A stretch of 64,000 bases of DNA from Prorocentrum cordatum. Taxonomy: Eukaryota; Sar; Dinophyceae; Prorocentrales; Prorocentraceae. This document shows positions 33,017-44,894 of this stretch, in pieces (position 1 is the stretch's first letter; each line of letters opens with the position of its first letter). Position numbers and translations under genes: made by a program. The DNA is taken from NCBI GenBank assembly GCA_963575745.1, contig CAUYUJ010019083.1, positions 112,862 through 176,861 of the forward strand. The letters are read 5' to 3'. The notes under the pieces are model-generated. The model did no database searches. It worked only from the letters and a program-made list of their open reading frames with translations, and was not told where the DNA came from.

Positions 33017-33690
33017 TATACACATATGTATGTGTATGCATGCATGTATGTATGCATGTATGAATGAATGATTGACTATGTGTGTGTGTGTGTCTGTATG
33101 TGTGTATGTATGGATATGTGTACATGTATTTGTACGTGTCTGCATGCATGCATGTATGTATATGGGAATGACTGAATGCCCATTTTTTGTATGCATATAT
33201 GTATGCATGCATGCATGCATGTGTGTATGTATGCATGTATGTATGTATGTATGTATGTATGGATGCATGTTTGAATATACATATATATATACGTAAATAT
33301 GTGTATGTCTGTATGTATGTATGCATGTATGCATGTACGCATGCATGCATGACTGTATACATGTATGTGTGTATGTATGTAGGTTTACCTAGGTATGCAT
33401 GCATGCATGAATGTATACACGTATGTGTGTAGACATGGGTGTATGTATGTATGTATGCATGCATGCATGGGTCTATGTATGATTATACATGTGTATGTAT
33501 GCATGCATGCATGCATGCAGTCATGTCTGTATGTATGCATGTATGTATGTATTTATACATGCATGCATGCATGCATGCATGTATGCATGTATGTATGTAT
33601 GTATGCATGCATGCATGCATGCATGCATGCTTACATGCATGTATGTATGTATGTATGTATGTGTGTATGTATGCATGCAGGGATGTATGT
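32940..33690. repeat. (AT)n then ATGC/ATGT tetranucleotide array
   Basis: 32940-33012 is TA repeat; 33013-33690 is tatg/catg tetranucleotide sequence rich in atgcatgcatg palindromes. Confidence 0.9.
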
Positions 33691-33695
33691 ATGTA

Positions 33696-36600
33696 CGAGG
33701 CTCGAGGCGGTCGGGCGTTTCTCGTCGGTTCCAGGGGGAAGTTTCGGGTTCGAGGCTCGAGGCCTTCGGACGTCTTTGTCGGTTCCAGGGGGAAGCTTCG
33801 GGTTCGAGGCCTTCGGACGTCTTCGTCGGTTCCTGGGGGGAAGTTTCGGGTTCGAGGCTCGAGGCTTTCGGACGTTTCTCGTCGTTTCAAGGGGGACGTT
33901 TCGGGTTCGAGGCCCGAGGCCTTTGGACGTCTTCGTTGGTTTTAGGGGGAAATTTCGGGTTCGAGGCTCGAGGCCTTCGGGCGGCTTCGTCGGTTCTAGG
34001 GGGAAGTTTCTGGTTCGAGGCCCGAGGCCTTTGGACGTCTTCGTCGGTTTTAGGGGGGAAATTTCGGGTTCGAGGCTCGAGGCCTTCGGACGGCTTCGTC
34101 GGTTCTAGGGGGAAGTTTCGGGCTCGAGGCTCGAGGCCTTCGGATGTCTTCGTCGGTTCCGTAGGGAAGTTTCGGGTTCGAGGCTCGAGGCCTTCGGACG
34201 TCTTTGTCGGTTCCAGGGGGAAGTTTCGGGTTCGAGGCTCGAGGCTTTCGGACGTCTTCGTCGGTCCCAGAGGGAGGGTTCGGGTTCGAGGCTCGAGGCT
34301 TTCTGACGTTTCTCGTCGGTTCCAGGGGGAAGTTTCGGGTTCGAGGCTCGAGGCCTTCGGACGTCTTCGTCGGTTCCAGGGGGAAGCTTCGGGTTCGAGC
34401 CTCGAGGCTTTCGGACGTCTTCGTCGGTCCCAGAGGGAGGGTTCGGGTTCGAGGCTCGAGGCTTTCTGACGTTTCTCGTCGGTTCCAGGGGGAAGTTTCG
34501 GGTTCGAGGCTCGAGGCCTTCGGACGTCTTCGTCGGTTCCAGGGGGAAGCTTCGGGTTCGAGGCTCGAGGCCTTCGGACGTCTTCGTCGGTTCCAGGAGG
34601 AAGTTTCGGGTTCGAGGCTCGATGCTTTCGGACATCTTCGTCGGTTCCAGGGGGAAGTCTCGGGTTCGAGGCTCGAGGCCTTCGGACGTCTTTGTCGGTT
34701 CCAGGGGGAAGTTTCGGGTTCGAGGCTCGAGGCGTTCGGACGTCTTCGTCGGTTCCAGGGGAAAGTTTCGGGTTCGAGGCTCGATGCCTTCGGACGTCTT
34801 CGTCGGTTCTAGGGGGAAGCTTCGGGTTCGAGCCTCGAGGCTTTCGGACGTCTTCGTCGGTCCCAGAGGGAGGGTTCGGGTTCGAGGCTCGAGGCTTTCT
34901 GACGTTTCTCGTCGGTTCCAGGGGGAAGTTTCGGGTTCGAGGCTCGAGGCCTTCGGACGTCTTCGTCGGTTCCAGGGGGAAGCTTCGGGTTCGAGGCTCG
35001 AGGCCTTCGGACGTCTTCGTCGGTTCCAGGAGGAAGTTTCGGGTTCGAGGCTCGATGCGTTCGGACATCTTCGACGGTTCCAGGGGGAAGTTTCGGGTTC
35101 GAGGCTCGAGGCCTTCGGCCGTCTTCGTCGGTTCCATGGGGAAGTTTCGGATTCGAGGCTCGAGGCCTTCGGACCTCTTCGACGGTTCTAGGGGGAAGCT
35201 TCGGGTTCGAGGCTCGAGGCCTTCGGCCGGCTTCGTCGGTTCTAGGGGGAAGTTTCGGGTTCGAGGCCCGAGGCCTTTGGACGTCTTCGTCGGTTTCAGG
35301 GGGAAATTTCGGGTTCGAGGCTCGAGGCCTTCGGGCGGCTTCGTCGGTTCTAGGGGGAAGTTTCGGGTTCGAGGCTCGAGGTCTTCGGACGTCCTTGTCG
35401 GTTCTAGGGGGAAGTTTCGGGCTTGAGGCTCGAGGCCTTCGGATGTCTTCGTCGGTTCCGTAGGGAAGTTTCGGGTTCGAGGCTCGAGGTCTTCGGACGT
35501 CTTTGTTTTTTCCAGGAGGAAAATTTCGGGTTCGAGGCTGAGGCCTTCGGACGTCTTCGTCGGTTCCAGGGGGACGTTTCGGGTTCGAGGCTCGAGGCGT
35601 TCGGACGTCTTCGTCGGTTCCAGGGGGAAGTCTCGGGTTCGAGGCTCGAGGCCTTCGGACGTCTTCGTCGGTTCCAGGGGGAAGCTTCGGGTTCGAGGCT
35701 CGAGGCCTTCGGACGTCTTCGTCGGTTCCAGGAGGAAGTTTCGGGTTCGAGGCTCGATGCTTTCGGACATCTTCGACGGTTCCAGGGGGAAGTTTCGGGT
35801 TCGAGGCTCGAGGCCTTCGGCCGTCTTCGTCGGTTCCATGGGGAAGTTTCGGATTCGAGGCTCGAGGCCTTCGGACCTCTTCGACGGTTCTAGGGGGAAG
35901 CTTCGGGTTCGAGGCTCGAGGCCTTCGGCCGGCTTCGTCGGTTCTAGGGGGAAGTTTCGGGTTCGAGGCCCGTGGCTTTTGGACGTCTTCGTCGGTTTTA
36001 GGGGGAAATTTCGGGTTCGAGGCTCGAGGCCTTCGGACGGCTTCGTCGGTTCTAGGGGGAAGTTTCGGGTTCGAGGCTCGAGGCCTTCGGACGTCCTTGT
36101 CGGTTCTAGGGGGAAGTTTCGGGCTTGAGGCTCGAGGCCTTCGGATGTCTTCGTCGGTTCCGTAGGGAAGTTTCGGGTTCGAGGCTCGAGGTCTTCGGAC
36201 GTCTTTGTTTTTTCCAGGAGGAAGTTTCGGGTTCGAGGCTCGAGGCTTTCGGACGTCTTCGTCGGTTCCAGGGGGAAGTTTCGGGTTCGAGGCTCGAGGC
36301 GTTCGGACGTCTTCGTCGGTTCCAGGGGGAAGTCTCGGGTTCGAGGCTCGAGGCCTTCGGACGTCTTCGTCGGTTCCAGGGGGAAGCTTCGGGTTCGAGG
36401 CTCGAGGCCTTCGGACGTCTTCGTCGGTTCCAGGAGGAAGTTTCGGGTTCGAGGCTCGATGCTTTCGGACATCTTCGACGGTTCCAGGGGGAAGTTTCGG
36501 GTTCGAGGCTCGAGGCCTTCGGCCGTCTTCGTCGGTTCCATGGGGAAGTTTCGGATTCGAGGCTCGAGGCCTTCGGACCTCTTCGACGGTTCTAGGGGGA

Positions 36601-37733
36601 AGCTTCGGGTTCGAGGCTCGAGGCCTTCGGCCGGCTTCGTCGGTTCTAGGGGGAAGTTTCGGGTTCGAGGCCCGAGGCCTTTGGACGTCTTCGTCGGTTT
36701 TAGGGGGAAATTTCGGGTTCGAGGCTCGAGGCCTTCGGACGGCTTCGTCGGTTCTAGGGGGAAGTTTCGGGTTCGAGGCTCGAGGCCTTCGGACGTCCTT
36801 GTCGGTTCTAGGGGGAAGTTTCGGGCTTGAGGCTCGAGGCCTTCGGATGTCTTCGTCGGTTCCGTAGGGAAGTTTCGGGTTCGAGGCTCGAGGTCTTCGG
36901 ACGTCTTTGTTTTTTCCAGGAGGAAGTTTCGGGTTCGAGGCTCGAGGCTTTCGGACGTCTTCGTCGGTTCCAGGGGGACGTTTCGGGTTCGAGGCTCGAG
37001 GCGTTCGGACGTCTTCGTCGGTTCCAGGGGGAAGTCTCGGGTTCGAGGCTCGAGGCCTTCGGACGTCTTCGTCGGTTCCAGGGGGAAGCTTCGGGTTCGA
37101 GGCTCGAGGCCTTCGGACGTCTTCGTCGGTTCCAGGAGGAAGTTTCGGGTTCGAGGCTCGATGCTTTCGGACATCTTCGACGGTTCCAGGGGGAAGTTTC
37201 GGGTTCGAGGCTCGAGGCCTTCGGCCGTCTTCGTCGGTTCCATGGGGAAGTTTCGGATTCGAGGCTCGAGGCCTTCGGACCTCTTCGACGGTTCTAGGGG
37301 GAAGCTTCGGGTTCGAGGCTCGAGGCCTTCGGCCGGCTTCGTCGGTTCTAGGGGGAAGTTTCGGGTTCGAGGCCCGAGGCCTTTGGACGTCTTCGTCGGT
37401 TTTAGGGGGAAATTTCGGGTTCGAGGCTCGAGGCCTTCGGACGGCTTCGTCGGTTCTAGGGGGAAGTTTCGGGTTCGAGGCTCGAGGCCTTCGGACGTCC
37501 TTGTCGGTTCTAGGGGGAAGTTTCGGGCTTGAGGCTCGAGGCCTTCGGATGTCTTCGTCGGTTCCGTAGGGAAGTTTCGGGTTCGAGGCTCGAGGTCTTC
37601 GGACGTCTTTGTTTTTTCCAGGAGGAAGTTTCGGGTTCGAGGCTCGAGGCTTTCGGACGTCTTCGTCGGTTCCAGGGGGAAGTCTCGGGTGCGAGTCTCG
37701 AGGCCTTCGGACGTCTTCGTTGGTTCTAGGCGG
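33696..37733. repeat. 54-bp satellite with 702-bp higher-order repeat
   Basis: About 75 units of 54 bp built on gaggctcgaggccttcgg, acgtcttcgtcgg and ttccagggggaagt. Equivalent positions recur every 702 bp (13 units), e.g. variant units near 35423, 36125, 36827 and 37529, showing amplification of a 13-unit block. Since 54 is 18 codons and the unit lacks stops, two minus frames stay open for over 1,000 codons with an 18-residue period such as RTRNFPLEPTKTSEGLEP. This is most simply a satellite in a NECAP intron, not a gene. Confidence 0.9.
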
Positions 37734-37754
37734 TTGTCCAGCTTCGGGGTGCTG

Positions 37755-37840
37755 GCCAGCAGCTGCGCCCCGCCGAGGGCGTTCTGGGGGTGCCCGGATT
37801 GTCCCGAACGCCTGCCGGAGACCCGAGTTATGACCCAAAA
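37755..37840 (+). repeat. Dispersed 85-bp repeat (partner at 48825-48910)
   Basis: Shares agctgc(g/c)cc, gagggcgttctgggg/gcgttctggggctgccc, gtcccgaacg and gagacccgagt with 48825-48910 in the same order. Confidence 0.55.
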
Positions 37841-37849
37841 ACCAAATTG

Positions 37850-38053
37850 TGCGGCGAGCGAGGAGGGAAGCGAGGAGGAGAAGCCCTTCTGAGAAGGCGG
37901 CTGGGCTGCTCAGAAGCCCTCGCGCTCCTGAGAAGGGTTTCCGTGCCTTCGTGGAAGGCCCAGGGCACCTTTTTCGGAAGGCCTCGGCACTTCCGAGCCT
38001 TCTGAGCAGGCCTACTCCTTCTCGCTTCCCCCTCGGGCTCGCCGCCGAAACAT
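37850..38053. mobile_element. TTCTGAGAAGGC foldback element, copy 2
   Basis: Left arm gcggcgagcgaggagggaag and right arm cttccccctcgggctcgccg are inverse; the interior repeats cttctgagaaggc-type palindromes. Confidence 0.7.
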
Positions 38054-38143
38054 GCGGGGGGGCATACATGGGGGGGGGGGGGGCCCGCTCGAGGGTTGCC
38101 GGAGAGAGAGGTCTGAAAGGGACCCGGCAGGGGCCCCCTGGGG

Positions 38144-38220
38144 TTAAGTCGGGCCTGTCCCTCTACAGGAGGAATATCCAAAAATAGTAAGGAAATAGTC
38201 AGGGGATCATTTTTGGTGTT

Positions 38221-38297
<77 letters not shown>

Positions 38298-39063
38298 GAA
38301 CATTATTACTTCTAAAGAATAATTATTGTTGGGACCCCTGGTGCATGGCCCCCCCGCCGCGCCTAGGCCGCAGCCTCATTTTCATCATTTTCGTGAGGAA
38401 GTCTCAGGTAAAACGATGTCATCCAGATCCGGCTGTGTTGTTACGATCGGTTTTCCCTTGCAAAAAAAAAAAAGCTAAAGTGGACATTTCTTGTTCTAAC
38501 ATATCCAAACTTCAAGAATCCCTTGCAAAAAAATAAGGTAAAGTGGACATTCGCGCGCGCAAGACGAAATCCTTCCAAAATCTTAGGTTTCGTAGCGATT
38601 TTAATACAAAAACATCAAAAAACCAATGGTTTTTCAAAACAAAATTGTCAAAGTTTCATCCCGCGCGCTCTTGCGGATTCGTAGGAAACCCAACACTTTT
38701 TAATCATTTCTGTCAAACGGGCTTCTGCGAGCAACTTTTTCTAACTTCTGCAACAACGGTTGCGCACCTGCCAGGGCCATCATCCCTGTCAAATAATATC
38801 ATGCGGGACATATTCGTTTTTTCTTCGCGCGCGCACGCCGTCGTCGTCGGCCGCGGGGCCCTGAATAGTAGCCACGGTCGTCCGCATGCCACGAAGTGAA
38901 GTGTCCGAACGTCATAGGGCGGGAAGCTGGGTGTGGGTGGTGGCGAAGAGTCGTTTGGAAATTTGGTAGAGCTTGAACCGGCCCCCCCACAAAGTGGGGG
39001 TATTGCCCGCCTCCTATGAAAACCCTGGCACTGGTGAGAACGGTGTGTCCCCACGTGCTAGTA

Positions 39064-39123
<60 letters not shown>

Positions 39124-39196
39124 CATTTTTGGACATTTTGGGGGTATTTTCATTTTTTGTCGAAGATCCCCCTGTAGGGGAACATGCCCGACCTGA
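38144..39196. mobile_element. Inverted-repeat element enclosing a TTG-bounded 0.8-kb block
   Basis: Left end ttaagtcgggcctgtccc and right end gaacatgcccgacctga are the 13951-14121 family. Between them are (TTG)n at 38222-38298, a unique 760-bp block and a second (TTG)n at 39062-39122. Outside the ends gggccccctgggg / ccctggggcctc is again inverse. Confidence 0.65.
38299..39061 (+). repeat. TTG-bounded dispersed block, copy 1
   Basis: Long matches to 55749-56640 in the same orientation: aataattattgttgggaccc, cgcgcaagacgaaatccttc, gggccatcatccctgtcaaa, cgtccgcatgccacgaag and aaaccctggcactggtgaga. No gene is recognised in it. Confidence 0.85.
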
Positions 39197-39364
39197 CCCT
39201 GGGGCCTCGAGGGTGCACGAGAGGTGCACGCTTCTTCGCCCCCCCTCGCCCCCCAAGGAAGCAGCGCGCGATCCCCATCGCCTCTCTCGATGAGACCCTC
39301 CTCGCCTCCCGCCTTGGAGGACGTGGAGGTGGAGGAAGACGAGGGGAAGGACAAACAGGAGGAC

Positions 39365-39939
39365 GATGGTGATGACCACGGTGCTGATTATGATGATGAT
39401 GATGACGATGATGATGATGATGATGATGATTATGATGGTGATGATGATGATGCTGATGATGATGCCGAGGACAATGGTGATGATGCTGACGATTGTGATG
39501 ATGGTGATTATGATGATGTTGAACACAACGATGCTGATGATGATGGCAGTCATGACGATGGCGATGCCGATGATGATAGTGATGATGGCTATGATGAGGA
39601 TGATGCTGATGATGGTGATGATGATGATGATGATGATGATTATGATGATGATGATGATGACGGAACTGGTGACGATGATGATGACGGTTATTGCGATGCT
39701 GGTGACGACCTCGACGACGAAGATGGCGACGGTGATGATGATGACGATGGTGGGGAGGATGACGATAATGATGGCGACTACGACGACGATGATGAGGATG
39801 CTGATTATGATGATGATGAGGATGATGATGCTGATAACGATGATGATGCTGATACTGAGGATGATGATTATGATGATGACGATGGTGGTGATTCTGATGA
39901 TGCTGTTGCTGTTAATGCCGATGATGATGAGGATGATGG

Positions 39940-39970
<31 letters not shown>

Positions 39971-40102
39971 GTTGTTGATGTAGCTGACGATGACGATGAC
40001 GATGACGATTGTGATGGTGTTGATGGTTATGCCGATGCGGATGGTGATGCTTAGGATGAGGATGACGACGACTACGGCGATGATGATGACGACGGCGACG
40101 AC

Positions 40103-40136
<34 letters not shown>

Positions 40137-40270
40137 GTGAGGATGATGATAGTGATGATGCTGCTGCTGGTGATGATGAGGATGATGCGGATCATGATGC
40201 TGCTGCTGATGATTACTGGTTGTGATGTTGATGACAAGGTTGATGAGGATGACGACGAGTAGGAGTAGCA
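39365..40270. repeat. (GAT)n array
   Basis: About 900 bp of GAT with GAC/GCT interruptions; frames give poly-Asp, Met or Ile only. Confidence 0.9.
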
Positions 40271-40719
40271 TGAGGAGGAGGATGAGGAGGAGTAGTATGA
40301 GGAGGAGGACCAGTGTAAACCAAAGACCCACCAACGATATTGCAACAAACCCTCCCTCCAAATTCCCCCTTTCATAGGCCCCTACAAGGATTCACTTTCA
40401 CTGAAGGGCGTTTTCCGTTGGAAAATCGCTGGGAAATCTTGAACTGTGCCAGAACACCATTCCTGGGACTTCAACTCCGCGAATCACCATTACTGTTGCG
40501 CTCTTCTTGACGATCTTGAGCCGTACAAGAAACCGTTCCTTCATGAATCAACGTAGCTGTTGCATCCTGACAGTCCGACATCGGCGCCGCTATCGCCACG
40601 ACGCCCCGCGGCCCGCCCTGCAAGCCTGCGAGGGCGCCGCGTTTCGGTGGAGCGAAGGAGATGCTGCGCCGCTACCGTGTTTGGGACGCTAGCCATGATA
40701 ATCCTTGACGTTGCAGTGA

Positions 40720-41150
40720 GCATTTAAAACAACTGTGCGCGGCGCCAAGGCGAGAGCAACATTTTGAAACGACCCGCCCTCCATCCGTGAAGCTCTGGCA
40801 GTTCTTTATCACGAATGTGCGCGGCGCCGGGGCGAGAGCCACATTCTGAAGACGGGTGACCCGCCCTCCGTCCGTGAAGCTCTGGCTTTTTTTTTTCGAC
40901 GGATTTGCGCGGCGCTCGGGCGAGAGCCACAGTTTGAAGACGAGCCGTCTTCCATCCGTTAAGCTCTGGTGTTTTCTTATGACGGAAGTGTGCGGCGCTC
41001 AGGCGAGAGCCACATTTTGAAAACGATTCGTTCGCTTTCCACCCGGGAAGTTCTTGCCATTTTTTCAGCGGAAGTGCGCGGCGCCACGGCGAGAGCGTCA
41101 TTCTGAAAACAACCCGCCGTCCACCCGTGAACCTCTTGCAGGTTTGGAGC
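40720..41150. repeat. GGCGAGAGCCACA satellite, locus 2
   Basis: Five to six 75-bp units with ggcgagagccaca, cccgccctcc and atccgtgaagctctgg, same family as 28880-29515. Confidence 0.8.
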
Positions 41151-41344
41151 TTCATGGCCGTACGTGGTGAGGAAGTGTCAGGCGAAGCGCCCGGCCAGCC
41201 CTTTCGACGGGCCCCAGGGCGCGACAAGGATGAGTTAACCACACGGAAAGAAACTGAGCAGAAGATGGAGTACGAGCAGGAGAGGGATGAGGCGGAGGGG
41301 GAAGTGGAGAGGAGGAATAAGGTGGATGGCGGCTTCGATGCTTT

Positions 41345-41735
41345 ACGATGTTGGGTGCGACGGCGACGATAAGGATTATGATGAGGGTGTTGCTGATGAT
41401 GGCGATGCCGATGCTTATTGCGATGCTGCTGCTGATGATGACGAGGAGGAGGAGGAGGAGGTGGATGCGGAGGAAGATGAGGGGGATGATGAGGACGAGA
41501 TGGAGAAGGACGAGGAGAGGCGATGGGTTCCTTGTTTGTTGGTGAGTTTCTTGGCGGTGATGATGATAATGGCGACGAGAAGTATGATGATGGTGATGAT
41601 GATGATGATGATGATGCTCCTGATGATGATGACGATGATGATGATGATGATGATGACGGTGGTGGTGGTGGCGGTCGGGGTGATGATGATGACGATGGTG
41701 TCGGCGATGGCGACTACGATGACGACAACAACGAC

Positions 41736-41782
<47 letters not shown>

Positions 41783-42028
41783 CGATGCTTACGCTGCTGA
41801 TGCTGCTGATGCTGCTGCTGATGATGTTGATGATGCTGCTGATGTAGATGATGACGATGACGGTGATGCTGGTGATGGTGATGCTCATGACGGTGACAAT
41901 GACGATGAAGATGAAGCTGCCGATGCTGACGTTGATGATGATGTTGATGACGAGGATGATTTTGATGACGACGATGACGATGACAACGACGATCATGATG
42001 ATGATGATACTGATGATGATGATGCTAC

Positions 42029-42069
<41 letters not shown>

Positions 42070-42235
42070 CTGTTGAGGGTAACGATGATGATGATGCTGG
42101 TGGTAATGATGATGATGCTGATGTGTATGATGCTGACCCTGACAATGATGATGCTTATGCTGATGATGATGCTGCTGATGCTGCTGATGCTGCTGATAAT
42201 GCTGATGCTGATACTGCTTATGATGATGCTTATTA
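41345..42235. repeat. (GAT)n array
   Basis: GAT/GCT/GAC triplets, with a GGA-rich section at 41440-41520. 42236-42550 shows no gene. Confidence 0.85.
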
Positions 42236-42549
42236 GTGTAACTAATCTCCTCGTCCTTTCTATTTTATGCTCCTGACCCGGTGTAACCCTGATCAATGTT
42301 AATTTGTGTCCATTCGTGATAGTACCGTGTATTATGTTGATGGTGATGCCCATGACGACGACGGATCTGATGGTGGGTGACGATGCTGACGATGATGTTC
42401 AAGGAGCATGCGTACGGGGAGGATGCATGCATAGATACGGAGGTGTATGGAGGACACAGGGACTATTGGAAGAAACGGAAGGGGCGTGTAAGAGCAATGA
42501 TGGTGGGTCGATGGTGTTGAGGAGGTGCAGGAAGAGGATTTGGGTGTTG

Positions 42550-42875
42550 ATGATTGAGAGGAGGAGGAGGAAGAGGAGGAGGAGGAGGAGGAGGAGGAGG
42601 AAGAGGAGTTTGAGGGGATTGAGGAGGAGGAGTAGGAGGAGGAAGAGGAGGAGGCGGAGGAGGAGGAGTATTAGTAGGAGGAGGAGGGGGAGAAGGAGGA
42701 GGAGGAGGAGGAGGAGGAGGAGGAGGAGGAGGAGGAGGAGGAGGAGGAGGAGTTTGAGGAGGAGGAGGAGGATGAGGAGGAGAGGAGGAGGAGGAGGAGG
42801 AGGAGGAGGGGGAGCAGTTGAATGAAAAGAGAACGGAGGAGGAGGAGGAGGAGGAGGAGGATGATGAAGAGAATG
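42550..42875. repeat. (GGA)n array
   Basis: Purine array with GTT/AGT interruptions. 42876-43220 is unassigned. Confidence 0.85.
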
Positions 42876-43224
42876 CGGATGCGGATAGCGACGAGGAGGG
42901 CGGCGACGACGACGACGAGGGGCAGCCAGGTGTGTGATGCCACTCGGGGACCACGAAAAGTATTGCGAGCGCGTCGTGGCCTCGGGGGGGGGGGGGGCAG
43001 GATTGGAGGCTCTGTCTGCGCCGCAGCAACCTCCTCCTACCTCTTTCATTTTCGCTCCATTATCCTTCCTCCCTTCCTTCTCCCCTGCTATTATCTTCAC
43101 CCCTCCCTTCCCTTCCGCATCCTCCTCCTCTTTCCCCCAGCCTCCTCCACAGTTGCTCAATATGAGTACTTGTCTCCCCCTTCCCCCGAAGACGTGCTGA
43201 GAGTATCGCGCCTCACTCTGCGCA

Positions 43225-44700
43225 TGTTTGTTTCCCAGCCATCCTGTGGTGATTGGTCGTCGTTTTGGAGAGACATCGCCCCGCGTTCTCCTTCTTACTT
43301 CCTCCTTTCTCCTCCTCCTCCTCCTCCTCCTCCTCCTCCTCTTCCTCCCCCTTTTCCTCCCATTCTTGCCATCTCTGCCACTGCCCCTCGCATGTCTCTG
43401 TTTCGGCACACCTCTCACACGTTTCGTGGCCCCATATGGGGCCCCACCAACGGCCCCAATGGCTGCGTTCGCATGGAGGACCCGCACCCAAATCGGCACA
43501 CTCCCTCACACGTTCCGTGGTCCCATAGGGTCCTCCACCGACGGCTCCCGTGGCTGCGTTCGTATGGCGGACACCCGATTCGGCACATTCCTCACACGTT
43601 ACGTGGCAACACATGGGGAGCTCCACCGAAGGCCGCAGTTTCTGCGTTCGCACGGCGTGCCCGCACCCGATTGGGCGCACCCCTGATCGTGGCCGCACAA
43701 AGGGGGGCCCCACCGACGGCACCAGTGGCTGCGTTCGCATGCCAGACTCGCACCCGATCGGGCGCCTTTCGTGGCCCAGCAGGGGGATGGTCCGTATGCC
43801 CCAATGGCTGCGCTCGTCTGACGGACGCGCTCCCGATTTGGCACACCTTCACACGTCTTGTTGCTCCATCGGGAGCTCCACCGAAGGCCCCAGTGGCTGC
43901 GTTTGTGTGGCGTGCACGCGCCCGAATGGGCACACCCACCACACGCTTTGTGATGCCACAGGGAGCTCCGCCGAAGGCCCCGGTGGCTGCGCTCGCATGG
44001 CGCACCCGCACCCAATTCGGCACACCCCTCACACGCTTCGTGGCCCCAAAGGGAGCTTCGTCGACAGCTCCCGTGGCTGCGCTCGCTTGGCGCACCCGCG
44101 CTCCATTCAGCACACCCCTCACACGCTTCGTGGCCCCATAGGGAGCTCCGCCGAAGGCCTGGCGGCTGCGCTCGCTTGGCGCACCCGCACTCCATTCAGC
44201 ACACCCCTCACGCGTTCCGTGGTCTCAAAAGACTCAAAAGGGAGCTCCGCCGAAGGCCCCAATGGCTGCGTTCGCAAGGCGTGCAGGCGCCCGATTCGGC
44301 ACACCCATCACACGCTTCGTGATCCCATAGGGAGCTCCACCGAAGGCTCCACTGGCTGCGCTCGCATGGCGTACCCGCACTCCATGCGGCAACACATGGG
44401 GAGCTCCACCGAAAGCTCCCGTGGCGGGCGGTGTTCGCATGGCGGGCCTGCACCCGATTCGACACACCCCTCACATGCTTCGTGGCCCCATAAGGAGCTT
44501 CACCGAAGGCCCCACTGGCTGCGTTCGCATGGCGGGCCCGCGCCCGATGGGGCACACCCCTCACACGTTCCGTGGCCCCACATAGAGAGCTCCACGAAAG
44601 CCGCAGTGGCTGCGCTTGCACAGCGTACCTAGGCCAGATTCGGTGCACTCTTCGCACGTTTCGTGGCCCCAGGAACTGCTTGGTCCACCACGGGCTGTCC
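43225..44700. repeat. Composite satellite, copy B
   Basis: Head catcctgtggtgattggtcg then gagagacatcgccccgcgtt, CTC tract, then about 14 units of about 90 bp with ttcgtggccccatagggagc, cgaaggcccc and cggcacacccctcacacg. Confidence 0.85.
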
Positions 44701-44894
44701 AGTACATCAAGGTTTATATTTGTGGTGTCTATGTTGGTGTCTATGTTGTTGCCACTCTACCAGGGCAACTAGCTGGGCACGTTGTCCCGCGGCGTGTATG
44801 TTATGCTACGCCATGCGAAGCTACACAGCGCGGCAGCATGCAATGTATGATGCGCCGTGCTATGGTATGCTGTGTTCGGATGTGTTATCCCATG

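Noticed and set aside
33887-38069. Two minus-strand frames of 1,086-1,118 codons with 18-residue repeats
   Set aside because: Explained by the 54-bp satellite unit. Kept as a finding, not as a gene, because two overlapping frames are equally open and no non-repeat domain is attached apart from chance extension past 37733.
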